Source: Flavobacteriaceae bacterium UBA5544
GTDB lineage: Bacteria > Bacteroidota > Bacteroidia > Flavobacteriales > Flavobacteriaceae
DNA length: 26,290 nucleotides
Assembly: GCA_002426755.1 (NCBI GenBank)
Contig: DINI01000026.1
Location: 97,002 to 123,291, forward strand
Reading direction: 5' to 3'
The notes below the pieces were generated by a model. The model saw nothing but the letters and a program-made list of their open reading frames with translations. It had not been told where the DNA came from and searched no databases. Below, in pieces: positions 14,984-24,000 of this stretch. The translations under genes were made by a program, and so were the position numbers. Every line of letters begins with the position of its first letter. Within the stretch, counting starts at the first letter, position 1.

Positions 14984-15793
14984 TTAATTCTTAATTAACC
15001 ATTGATACGCTTCAGGGAAATACTCACTCCAAAAAGTTTCACTGTGTTTCCCGCCTTCAATAATTTTATTTACAATACGTTCAGGTTGCACACCTTTTCC
15101 CTGTAAAAGTACAACCATTTTTTCTTGGTCTGGCACCATGTCGTCATCACCTTCTTCAGAGCCAACAACAAAATAGAACCTTGAGGTTTCAGGAACTTCG
15201 GAAGATTCTACGAGTTTATAAATATCTTTACTGAACCAAAAGGAGGGCGAGAATATGCCTGCATTCCCAAAGGTTTCAGGGTGTGTGATAATGGCATAAA
15301 ACGATATCAATCCGCCAAGAGAGGAACCGAAAATACTGGTATGTTTGGCATCTGGCAAGGTTTTATAAGTGCTATCGATGTGACGTTTTAAGGAATTGAT
15401 GATAAAATCAATATACAGGTCGCCTTTGCCTCCTCCATATTTTTCGTGAGGATATGGTGTCAGTTCGTCAATACGCTTTTCATTCCCGTGTTCTATACCG
15501 ACAATAATAGTTTCATCTTCAGAAATAGAATCTAGGTATTCATCCACTTTCCATTCACCAACATAGGAGGTGGTGGCATCAAAAAGATTTTGCGCATCGT
15601 GCATATAAATGACCGAATACGCTTTTTGCGATTTTTCATAAGATTTCGGAAGATAGACCCAAATTTTCTTTTGAGTTTGAAGTTGAGGTGCTTCTATATT
15701 AAAGGTGACAACTTGTTGTGAAGCAGTACTTTGTGCAGACATTCTGCAAAGCAAAAAACAGAAACATATAAAAAAAATAGGTCTTAACTGCAT
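14984..15793 (-). CDS. Exported esterase of the alpha/beta hydrolase (esterase D/Fes-like) family
   Basis: 269 residues with a signal peptide (cut near RMSAQS). Family features are KIWVYLPKSYEKS and YSVIYMHDAQNLFD in the first third, the nucleophile elbow GSSLGG with Ser158, and a C-terminal EGGKHSETFW with His250; the acid is probably in GSEEGDDD (211-218). This is the putative-esterase family (PF00756 type) that includes enterochelin and IroE-like esterases, feruloyl esterases and many carbohydrate-ester hydrolases. Exported, so it acts on ester bonds in the periplasm or outside. No siderophore genes are nearby, so the iron-related name sometimes transferred to such genes is not supported here. 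Divergent from the TerB-like gene. Confidence 0.88.
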   Translation of the reverse strand: MQLRPIFFICFCFLLCRMSAQSTASQQVVTFNIEAPQLQTQKKIWVYLPKSYEKSQKAYSVIYMHDAQNLFDATTSYVGEWKVDEYLDSISEDETIIVGIEHGNEKRIDELTPYPHEKYGGGKGDLYIDFIINSLKRHIDSTYKTLPDAKHTSIFGSSLGGLISFYAIITHPETFGNAGIFSPSFWFSKDIYKLVESSEVPETSRFYFVVGSEEGDDDMVPDQEKMVVLLQGKGVQPERIVNKIIEGGKHSETFWSEYFPEAYQWLIKN

Positions 15794-15933
15794 GATTTTT
15801 AAGTCTTAACGAATGATGAAAGTTAAAAATTATCGATAAAATGTCATATATTTTTCGACAAGTTACATTTTATCAACGACAATAACATTTTTAAACTTAT
15901 TAACTTTATCATGTAACATTAAGACACCCCTCT

Positions 15934-16338
15934 ATGATGATTAATCGTGTTGAAAAATTGAGTTTGCTATCCGAAATGATAGCTTTCGCACAGACGGATA
16001 CCAATCTAAAAGCCATCGAATATAAGTTTCTATCTGGTGTTGCCAAACAATTGGATATATCGCAGTCTGATTTTGACTATTTGATAAAGTATCCTGTGAA
16101 TTATGTGCATCTAAAATCACATAGTGAGCGCATCGTTCAGTTTCATCGTTTGGTGTTATTGATGAATCTCGAATCCAATGTTACCGAAAAAGAACTTGTG
16201 AAACTTCATAACTTTGGTTTGCGAATGGGATTAAGCCATGAATCTATCAATAGAGTGTTGGATTTGATGGAAAGCTTTCCGAACAAAATAGTTCCACCTG
16301 ACTTTTTGATTGATATTTTTAAGGTTCAGTATAATTAG
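15934..16338 (+). CDS. TerB-like small cytoplasmic protein
   Basis: 134 residues, no signal peptide, all-helical by pattern: LSLLSEMIAFAQTDTNLKAIEYKFLSGVAKQLDIS, then SERIVQFHRLVLLMNLESNVTEKELVKLHNFGLRMGLS and ESINRVLDLM. The repeated 'helix, D/N-rich turn, E(y/l)..L...a..lgi' unit matches the TerB (tellurite-resistance B) fold, a metal-binding helical bundle; acidic turns FAQTDTNLKAIE and NLESNVTEKE are where the metal-binding acidic residues sit in TerB. Two ATG codons stand in tandem; the first is used. It faces uvrB tail to tail. No other ter genes are present, so tellurite resistance is not implied. Confidence 0.75.
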   Translation: MMINRVEKLSLLSEMIAFAQTDTNLKAIEYKFLSGVAKQLDISQSDFDYLIKYPVNYVHLKSHSERIVQFHRLVLLMNLESNVTEKELVKLHNFGLRMGLSHESINRVLDLMESFPNKIVPPDFLIDIFKVQYN

Positions 16339-16373
16339 TTGACTGTTGACGGTTGACAGCTGACAGTTGACAG
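16339..16373. repeat. Period-7 tandem repeat, five copies of TTGACnG
   Basis: Five consecutive heptamers fit TTGACnG; the fourth has C at position 1. The array begins at the base right after the TerB-like stop codon and fills most of the 44-bp gap to the uvrB stop. It is not a hairpin, so it is not a terminator for the two converging genes. Confidence 0.9.
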
Positions 16374-16382
16374 AATGAATTA

Positions 16383-18386
16383 TTAGACTTTCAGTTTTTC
16401 AAGCTTTTCCTGATAACCTTTTATCTCGTCGCGCAACTGTGCGGCGATGATAAAGTCCAACGCTTTGGCGGCTTGTTCCATTAGTTTTCGTTTTTCCCGA
16501 ATTTTCTTTTCTACTTCTGATTTTGTTAGGTACTCACTTTCTGGTTCGGCTGCTTTCATGGCGTCCAATTCATAACGATAGGTACTTACCGAGTTTTTTG
16601 ATAAGGCATTGTCCAGACTTTTGTTTAAAGCAGTAGGGGTGATGTTGTTTTTAGTATTGTATGCTATTTGTTTGTCACGTCTGTAATTGGTTTCGTCGAT
16701 GGTTTTTTGCATACTGTTGGTAATCTTGTCTGCATACATGATGGCCTTTCCATTTAAATGTCTGGCAGCACGTCCCACGGTTTGCGTCAATGAACGATTG
16801 GAACGTAAGAAACCTTCTTTATCAGCATCTAGGATAGCAACCAATGAAACTTCTGGTAAATCCAATCCTTCTCTTAATAAGTTGACACCAACCAAGACAT
16901 CGAACAAGCCTTTTCTTAAATCTTGCATGATTTCTACACGCTCTAACGTATCGACGTCGCTATGGATGTAGCGTACTCTAATGTTTATTCTTGAAAGATA
17001 TTTGGTCAATTCTTCTGCCATACGTTTGGTGAGGGTTGTGACCAAGGTGCGCTCGTCTTTTTCTACTCTATCTTGAATTTCTTCAATTAAATCATCAATT
17101 TGATTAAGACTTGGACGTATTTCTATGATGGGGTCGAGGAGTCCTGTTGGTCTGATGACTTGCTCTACGTAGATACCATCTGTTTTTTGCATTTCATAAT
17201 CAGCGGGTGTGGCGCTGACGTAGATGACTTGGTTCTGCAGGGCTTCAAATTCTTCAAACTTTAATGGTCTATTGTCCATGGCGGCTGGCAGTCTGAAACC
17301 GTAATCCACCAAATTTTCCTTTCGACTTCTGTCGCCTCCGTACATGGCGTGTACTTGTGAGATGGTGACGTGGCTTTCATCAACCACCATCAAATAATCC
17401 TTTGGGAAGTAGTCCAACAGGCAGAATGGGCGAGTGCCCGGAAGTCTTCCGTCTAGGTATCTTGAATAGTTTTCTATACCTGAACAATAACCTAATTCGC
17501 GTATCATTTCTAGGTCGAACTCGGTGCGTTCTTGAAGTCGTTTTGCTTCGAGATGTTTTCCTATTTCCTTGAAATAATCGACTTGTTTTACCAAATCATC
17601 CTGAATTTGACGAATGGCTCCTTGTAATACTTCTGGAGAGGTCACAAACATATTGGCGGGATAGATGCTCAATCTGTCATATTTCTCAATGACTTCATTG
17701 GTCTGGGCGTTGAAGGCTTCCATGTCTTCGATTTCGTCCCCGAAAAAATGGATTCGGAAGGGATTATCGGCGTAGCCTGGAAAGATATCGACGGTGTCGC
17801 CTTTGATTCTGAAATTTCCGTTGTTGAAGTCTGCTTCTGTCCTTGAATATAGGCTTTGCACCAATTGATGTAACAATTTGGTACGAGAAATGACTTGGTC
17901 TCTTTGAAGTGTGATGACATTCTTTTGAAACTCCACAGGATTTCCGATACCATATAAACAGGACACGGAGGCGACGACCAAGACATCGCGGCGGCCGGAG
18001 AGGAGCGATGAGGTGGTGCTCAAACGCATCTTCTCGATTTCCTCATTGATGGACAAATCTTTCTCGATATAGACGCCGGATACGGGAATGTAAGCTTCGG
18101 GTTGGTAATAATCGTAGTATGAGACGAAGTACTCGACGGCATTATCTGGGAAAAATTGTTTGAACTCGGAGTATAATTGTGCTGCGAGGGTTTTGTTGTG
18201 CGCCAAAACCAAGGTTGGTCTTTGCACTTCTTCGATGACGTTTGCCACGGTAAAGGTTTTGCCAGAGCCAGTGACGCCGAGGAGGGTTTGGTATTTTTCA
18301 TCGGAGTTGATGCCCTGTGCCAATTTATCAATGGCTTGGGGTTGGTCTCCTGTGGGTTTGTAACCTGATTTTATTTTGAATTTCAT
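16383..18386 (-). CDS. uvrB: Excinuclease ABC subunit B
   Basis: 667 residues, full length. UvrB is the DNA-damage verification helicase of nucleotide excision repair: it is loaded by UvrA, clamps the strand with its beta-hairpin and recruits UvrC. Visible features are Walker A GVTGSGKT (37-44, Lys43), the hairpin region SYYDYYQPEAYIP (about 89-101), VVDESHVT (Walker B), IYVSATPADYE, the helicase motifs LVTTLTKRMAEELT and NLLREGLDLPEVSLVAILDADKEGFLRS, QTVGRAARH, and the C-terminal UVR motif (about 630-662) that binds UvrC. It is the last gene of the minus-strand series after the T9SS genes, but has its own candidate promoter. Confidence 0.98.
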   Translation of the reverse strand: MKFKIKSGYKPTGDQPQAIDKLAQGINSDEKYQTLLGVTGSGKTFTVANVIEEVQRPTLVLAHNKTLAAQLYSEFKQFFPDNAVEYFVSYYDYYQPEAYIPVSGVYIEKDLSINEEIEKMRLSTTSSLLSGRRDVLVVASVSCLYGIGNPVEFQKNVITLQRDQVISRTKLLHQLVQSLYSRTEADFNNGNFRIKGDTVDIFPGYADNPFRIHFFGDEIEDMEAFNAQTNEVIEKYDRLSIYPANMFVTSPEVLQGAIRQIQDDLVKQVDYFKEIGKHLEAKRLQERTEFDLEMIRELGYCSGIENYSRYLDGRLPGTRPFCLLDYFPKDYLMVVDESHVTISQVHAMYGGDRSRKENLVDYGFRLPAAMDNRPLKFEEFEALQNQVIYVSATPADYEMQKTDGIYVEQVIRPTGLLDPIIEIRPSLNQIDDLIEEIQDRVEKDERTLVTTLTKRMAEELTKYLSRINIRVRYIHSDVDTLERVEIMQDLRKGLFDVLVGVNLLREGLDLPEVSLVAILDADKEGFLRSNRSLTQTVGRAARHLNGKAIMYADKITNSMQKTIDETNYRRDKQIAYNTKNNITPTALNKSLDNALSKNSVSTYRYELDAMKAAEPESEYLTKSEVEKKIREKRKLMEQAAKALDFIIAAQLRDEIKGYQEKLEKLKV

Positions 18387-18456
18387 CTGCTTTTGACTAA
18401 TGTTTTTGAAGGGTCAGATGGAAGTCGCCTTAAAGAAGGCTCATTTCATAGTGTCT

Positions 18457-18488
18457 CAAATTTAAGGTTTTGAAATTACTTTTTTCAT
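18457..18488 (-). promoter_or_regulatory. Candidate promoter of uvrB
   Basis: TAAATTTG on the minus strand (18464-18457) fits the -7 box; 21 bp above it stands ATG (18488-18486) in place of TTG, the same arrangement as at lysA. The leader would be about 60 nt and contains a small hairpin, GCCTT-AAAG-AAGGC, at 18427-18440. Confidence 0.45.
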
Positions 18489-18554
18489 AATAAAATGTAA
18501 AAGTAAAAGGAGTTGAATGGAAATGGATAATGGAATGTTTCCGATATGTGAAGT

Positions 18555-20885
18555 TTATCTCACCAACGCAAAATGCCCACGGTACACACGACCATCTGGC
18601 AAATCGGCAACGAACCAATAGTCATCGCTTGGCAATGGTTTTCCCTTTAGGGTGCCATCCCAACCTGGGCTTAAATGGTTGAGTTGGGCAATTAGTTTTC
18701 CGTAACGGTTATAAATCTTGATGTCAATCCCTTGGTTGAACTGTGCGTTGACACCGAAGACGTGCCATGTTTCGTGATAGGTGTCACCATTGGGTGTGAA
18801 GAATTTTGGGAAGCCCAACACGGAAATAAGCTGTTCTGCAATGTCGCATCCATTAATATCTCTTACATACACGGTGTGGAAGCCTGGTGGAACATTGGTA
18901 AAAGTGTTGCTTTCTTGATAGAAACCAAAGGCATCATCCAACGCATACTCGTAAACACCGTTACCTGAAACTATGACCGTGATAGTGTTGTTGGAAGTGC
19001 CTTCTTGTATAATAATATCGTCGATTGTTGGGGTATTGGATGCCGAAACGGTAATGTTTCGAGTGGCAGAACATCCATTTGGGTCGGTGGCGATGACGGT
19101 GTAGGTTCCAACTTCGTTAACGTCATTGAAGGATGTGTTTACAGGTGTGGACGTCCCATTGAAAAGCCATTCGTAATAGTAGTTGCTCGGCGAATCGTTG
19201 AGGACACCTCCATAAATTCGGAGTGTTTCAGGAAAGGTATTGGTGCAATAGAATACGGTTTCGTCCTCTGCCAAGGTTGGTGTGTATAGGACGTTTAGGA
19301 CCACGGTAGATATGGCATAACACTCGTTATTGCTTGAGATTTTTACAAACAGTGTTTGGGAATCCTGTATGGTATTTCGGTAAGGGGAACTTAATGCATT
19401 TGTATTGCTGAAAGCATCGGCTTCTGTTAGAAAATAGGATGCAGTTGCTCCTGCGGGTACTTGTGATTGAAAGGAGGCGGTAATGTCGTTTAAATTAAAA
19501 TTTGTGTAGCCATCTGTGGGCGCATCATCACAAGTTGTTTGAGGAACAATGTTGACAGTGTTTGAGGAAATAGATAATTGTAACTGTGCTATCTCGAAAC
19601 AACGAGAACGCGATTGAACCCTTGCAAAGACAATTTGATTAGGTGTGGTGTTTTGAAAATTGTTTGGGTTGGTGATTGGGTTTGTATTGTTGATGGCGTT
19701 GTTTTGTGTGAGAAAGAAATCAGCAACGTAAAGGTCTTGGCTGTTGCTGGCAATGATGCCTTCGGCATTGTACAGATTATAGAAGGTAATGCCATCTTGA
19801 TTTTGGTCACATTCGGTGAGGGTTGCATCGGTTGGAATGATAGGCTCAAAATACTCTATCACGACTTCGCCATACGTGACACAGCCATTGACTAATGTAA
19901 CCTCAACATTATATGTGCCAGGTTCGCTGACTGTTAAGGTTGGGTTGGTTTCTCCGGTTAGCTCACTATCATTCTTAAACCATTTGAAGGTGTCAGCATT
20001 GATTTGCGACGCATCCAATTGATAGGTTTCGTTTTCACACAATCCATTTCCAGCGGAGGTTAAAAGATTTGGCCCTAAATCCGTGGAGAGTTGAAAACTG
20101 CCAGCTTCTAAAAACACTGCGGAATCGTAGCGGTAATTTTGTTCGTCCGCAATCACCAGTTTCACATGATAGGTTTGATTAGGAACAACATCAGCCGTAG
20201 CTGTTAATATTTTGGTCTGTCCATTGAAATTGATTGGGGCGGTTGGGCCATTCCAACTTTCAAAATAAAACTCGTTGATAGCGTCGCACCCACCAGGAAT
20301 TTCTGGATGAACAGTTGTGACTTTTACAGGAATTTGAGTATTTGGCACCACTGCAATATTGGTATATTGTGATGTCCCAACAGGCCGGATTAAAAACCCA
20401 AACAAATCGGAATACTGGCAGGTATTGGAATTATCTTCTTGATATTCCTCGGATGCAAAAATATATCTGAAACTGACTTGTGAAGCCACCGAAGTAAAAT
20501 CAAACTCTAAAATGGTAGCATTTATCGTATTGGATTCGTTCAAAATGGTTTCCAAATCGTTATCACCTGTCCAGCCAGATGCGTTGTCATCACTCAAAGA
20601 AGTGTTAGGTCCTTGTGCATTGGCGATTTTACCAGTACTTAATACAATACCACTCTGGAATGGGAATGAACTGCCATTGGCTTCAAAATAACCAAAACTT
20701 TTGTCATTGGTACCAAAATTACCACCAACGACATTGGTCACCACTACATTATCAATACAAGTGCTATGGATGAGGATATCCTCTACAAGTTGTTGAGGGG
20801 TGTAGGTTTGGCTATCAACGCGCACATTTTGAGAAAACATGAACGCAGGCAGAAACAAGAAAAGTAGCTTATATAGGGTTTTCAT
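18555..20885 (-). CDS. T9SS type B cargo with choice-of-anchor L domain and two repeat modules
   Basis: 776 residues. Order: signal peptide (cut after about MFSQ, 19); choice-of-anchor L domain (about 25-265, with TPQQLVEDIL, SFGYFEANGSSFPFQSGIVLSTG, FRYIFASEEYQE, YHVKLVIADEQN and DSAVFLE); Ig/PKD-like domain (about 266-345); two copies of a two-cysteine module (about 346-446 and 447-536, starting ECDQNQDG and TCDDAPTDG); another Ig-like domain and a SprB-like segment (YEYALDDAFGFYQ, then GFHTVYVRDINGC); and the type B sorting domain (692-776: FPKFFTPNGD, YNRYGKL, WDGTLKGKPLPSDDYWFVADL, GHFALVR). The sorting domain directs secretion through the type IX system. Likely a surface adhesin or matrix protein. 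No porP/sprF-like partner is adjacent. Confidence 0.93.
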   Translation of the reverse strand: MKTLYKLLFLFLPAFMFSQNVRVDSQTYTPQQLVEDILIHSTCIDNVVVTNVVGGNFGTNDKSFGYFEANGSSFPFQSGIVLSTGKIANAQGPNTSLSDDNASGWTGDNDLETILNESNTINATILEFDFTSVASQVSFRYIFASEEYQEDNSNTCQYSDLFGFLIRPVGTSQYTNIAVVPNTQIPVKVTTVHPEIPGGCDAINEFYFESWNGPTAPINFNGQTKILTATADVVPNQTYHVKLVIADEQNYRYDSAVFLEAGSFQLSTDLGPNLLTSAGNGLCENETYQLDASQINADTFKWFKNDSELTGETNPTLTVSEPGTYNVEVTLVNGCVTYGEVVIEYFEPIIPTDATLTECDQNQDGITFYNLYNAEGIIASNSQDLYVADFFLTQNNAINNTNPITNPNNFQNTTPNQIVFARVQSRSRCFEIAQLQLSISSNTVNIVPQTTCDDAPTDGYTNFNLNDITASFQSQVPAGATASYFLTEADAFSNTNALSSPYRNTIQDSQTLFVKISSNNECYAISTVVLNVLYTPTLAEDETVFYCTNTFPETLRIYGGVLNDSPSNYYYEWLFNGTSTPVNTSFNDVNEVGTYTVIATDPNGCSATRNITVSASNTPTIDDIIIQEGTSNNTITVIVSGNGVYEYALDDAFGFYQESNTFTNVPPGFHTVYVRDINGCDIAEQLISVLGFPKFFTPNGDTYHETWHVFGVNAQFNQGIDIKIYNRYGKLIAQLNHLSPGWDGTLKGKPLPSDDYWFVADLPDGRVYRGHFALVR

Positions 20886-20903
20886 TTACAATTTTTCCGA
20901 TTG

Positions 20904-20933
20904 CAAAGATACATTTTGAAATTATGTAATCAG
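20904..20933 (-). promoter_or_regulatory. Promoter of the 776-residue T9SS protein gene
   Basis: The minus strand has TATCTTTG (20911-20904), a perfect -7 box and the commonest Bacteroidota form. CTG 19 bp above it (20933-20931) is one change from TTG. The start codon is only 18 bp downstream, so the leader is very short. Confidence 0.6.
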
Positions 20934-20971
20934 TTAAAATGAATGTTAAAGATAATGAAGACACATCTCAA

Positions 20972-21018
20972 TAAAGAAAATTCCAAATTCCATTGGATTG
21001 TAATGGAATTTGGAATTT
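20972..21018 (-). terminator. Intrinsic terminator of the 1608-residue T9SS protein gene
   Basis: AAATTCCAAATTCCATT (20978-20994) and its exact complement (21002-21018) make a perfect 17-bp stem with a 7-nt loop. On the minus strand it is followed by TCTTTAT. It starts 19 bp after the stop codon and separates this gene from the next T9SS gene, so the two are transcribed independently. Confidence 0.85.
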
Positions 21019-21037
21019 AATCTTTTGGAAATTTAAA

Positions 21038-24000
21038 CTATCGTTTTAGTGTGAAATGCCCTTTAGCCTGAAATTCACTACTACCTCCTTTAACATCGGC
21101 CACAAACCAATAATCTGTTGCCGGCATGTTGCGTCCATTGTAGGTACCGTCCCAACCTCTAGAACTCGAGGTAAGGTAGGTAAGTTGCTTACCATATCTG
21201 TCATAAATATAAATGACGGTTCCAGGTAGAGTTTCCACACCAATTATGTGCCATGTGTCAAAATGCCCATCATCGTTTGGTGTCATGAATTTTGGAAAAT
21301 CCAACACAAGTACTTCTTTGGAAATTTCGGAACAACCATTTAAATCAATTACGGTAACAGTATGATAACCAATACCCACGTTTTCGAACACATTGGAATC
21401 TTGTGGAGGCTGATTATCTAATTGGTACATATAGTTTCCGATACCACTAATAGTGATGGTTATGTTATTTGGATCTGAAAAATCAACCGTTTCAACAATT
21501 TCAATATTGGCTTGTTCAGATTCAGTGACATTAAAAGATTGTGTTGTGTGGCACCCAAACTCGGTGGTTACTGTCACTGAATATGTTCCAATGGTGGTAA
21601 TTTCTATTTCGGGTGTTGTTTCGTTTGTTGACCAAAGATAAGTGTCTGTAGGATTATTTGTGTTGGCACTTACCAACAACGGTAAATTATCCAAACAAAC
21701 CACTTGGTCAGGTATATCAACCAAAGGTTTTGGATGAATGATAATAGAAAACTGTGTGTTAGCATAACAACCCGTAGTGTTATTTTCTACTCTGGCATAA
21801 ATAATTTCAGTATCGAATGCAACGTATGAGTCCGGTAGTGCATTGTTTCCTGATGCTGCATCAGCCTGGGAAGTGTAATAGGATACTGTGAAATTTGCAG
21901 GATTTTGACCGCCTAGAATAGATGCATTTTGAGAGGTCAAATCAAGTTCCAATATGCCATCAAAATCATCATCACAATCTTCAAGATTATTAGGTGTATG
22001 TGCGATAGGCAATGGTCTAACAATCAAATGGAATTCGTATGTGGTAAAACAGCCGGACGTAGCGTCTTCCACTCTGGTGAAAAAAGTGGTATTGTTAGAT
22101 GTATAAGTGTAATTTGTATCCAACGGGTTTAAACCAGATAGAGCATCTGCATTTGTTGTATAATAGGAAATGATAGAATTGCTGGAATCATTGACAAGTA
22201 TATTATTGATTTCTAATAAATCAAAATAGTTAGTCTCGTTATCACAAACATTGATGCTTCCGAATTGATTGATTGCAGGTGGCAAGTTGACATTTAACTC
22301 CAAAGGAATTGTCAAATAACAATCGGAAATTGTATTTGTCAATCGAATAAAAACCGTTTGGGGATTTGAGGTATTGGTAAATGAAGACGGATTGGTAATA
22401 GGATTGCTTTGAGATTCCAAATCTGTTGTGGTTCTATAATACCCAATTTTTATATTGTCTTGGCGCACATCGAGAATATCAATTTCAGAAAGCGTCAAAT
22501 CGAAAGTGACAATTCCATCATAATTAGTGTCGCACATTTCTAATGGTTGCGCCGGGTTGGCTTGAGCTACTTGGACAACATTTAATGTAAAGCTGGTAAT
22601 AGAAGCGCAAATGGTTCCATTATCTACACGTGCATATAATTGTTGTGGATTAACGGTATTTGCAAACTGCAACGGAATTGGGTTGGTTTCAGTTTCCGCA
22701 TTATCTTGTGACGTGTAAAATGTGACATCGAGAGCTTCCCCAATTCCTTGACTTATTTCAGTAACTTTTGTGCTTAAATCGAAAAGCTCACTGGCATCAT
22801 TGGAGATGTCATCGCATACAAACCAATCCGTAGGTTGATTGTATTGTGGATTTGTACCAACTTCAATAACAAAGGATGAAGTTCCATAACAATTTTGATC
22901 CGTTAAATTTTCAACTCTAACAAAAATCGTTTGTGGATTGCTTACGTTATGATAGATTGCGTTTTTATCAATTTCATTGACCCTGTTATCCGCATTTGCT
23001 TGACTTAAATAATAGTGTACTTCTTTGCCAGACTGTCCGTTTAATATTTCAGAATCTTTTGTTGAAAAAACAAAATCACCAGTGCCGTCACTTGAGTTTT
23101 CGCAATAGATATAGTTGCTTATTGATGGAAAATCAGGAAGCGTATTCACATAAATATTAAAATGCTCTTGCGACCAGCATCCAGTTGATGTATTTGCGAC
23201 TCTTACAAAAACTTCTTTTGAATTTGTATTGTGATTGGATACATTGGTAAAGGCATTGGTATTGCTCAATAAATCTTCTTCGGTGTTAAAAAATGAAAAC
23301 TCTCTATGGTTTGTGTCACTAACAAGCTGATTGTATGTCTGCGTCAAATCGACCATGGCGAATCCATCTTGATCGTTATCACAAATGATAATATCGATTG
23401 GTGTTGTAGTTATAGGTGCTGGCAATACATTAATCACAAACGTATTGACATCGCCACAACCTGTATCTGTGGCTGAAATCTTTGGATAAATGGTTTGTGG
23501 ATTTGATGTGTTGGTATAAAAATCTGGTAGTGGATTTTCATTGGCATCGGCATCCTCTTGTGTTGCATAATATGTGACGGTATAACCAGTTGCTCCACCT
23601 GTAATTGCATTATCAAAACTATGTAAATCTATAGAGGTCACACCGTCATCGTTATCATCGCAATAATCGACGGGGTCTATTTCTGGAAATGATGTAACAC
23701 GGTTTATAAGTAATTCTATTTCTGAAATTTCACTACATGAAGAACTATTTAGCCTTATGTATAAAAGCGTTGGAGATTCTGTTGGCACGAATGGTACATT
23801 GGGATTTAAAGCATTGATTTGGTTGTCTCTATCCGATTCTGACGCATAAAATGTGATGGTTACACCTTCCAAACCATTGATGATATCAGCGGCTATTTGA
23901 TTTAAGTTGAATTCTTCATTAAGGTCATTTTCTAAATCACAGGCTGAAAAATCCTGAATGTTAGTCCCTGTAAGTAACAGGTTGGAATGAATTTCAAAAG

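Noticed and set aside
14984..15793. Esterase considered as a siderophore esterase
   Set aside because: The family includes Fes/IroE, but no siderophore synthesis or uptake genes are nearby; only a general esterase call is supported.
16339..16373. Heptamer array considered as a CRISPR or terminator
   Set aside because: Units are 7 bp without spacers, and there is no inverted symmetry or T-run.
19291..19340. TAGGAC and TTTAGGACC inside the 776-residue gene as further bipartite sites
   Set aside because: They are within coding DNA and have no TCCGAA arm at the required distance.
18555..20022. Frames of 60-94 codons on the plus strand, Gly/Val-rich
   Set aside because: Their odd composition is what the antisense of Thr/Asn-rich T9SS repeats gives; no start context or domain supports them.
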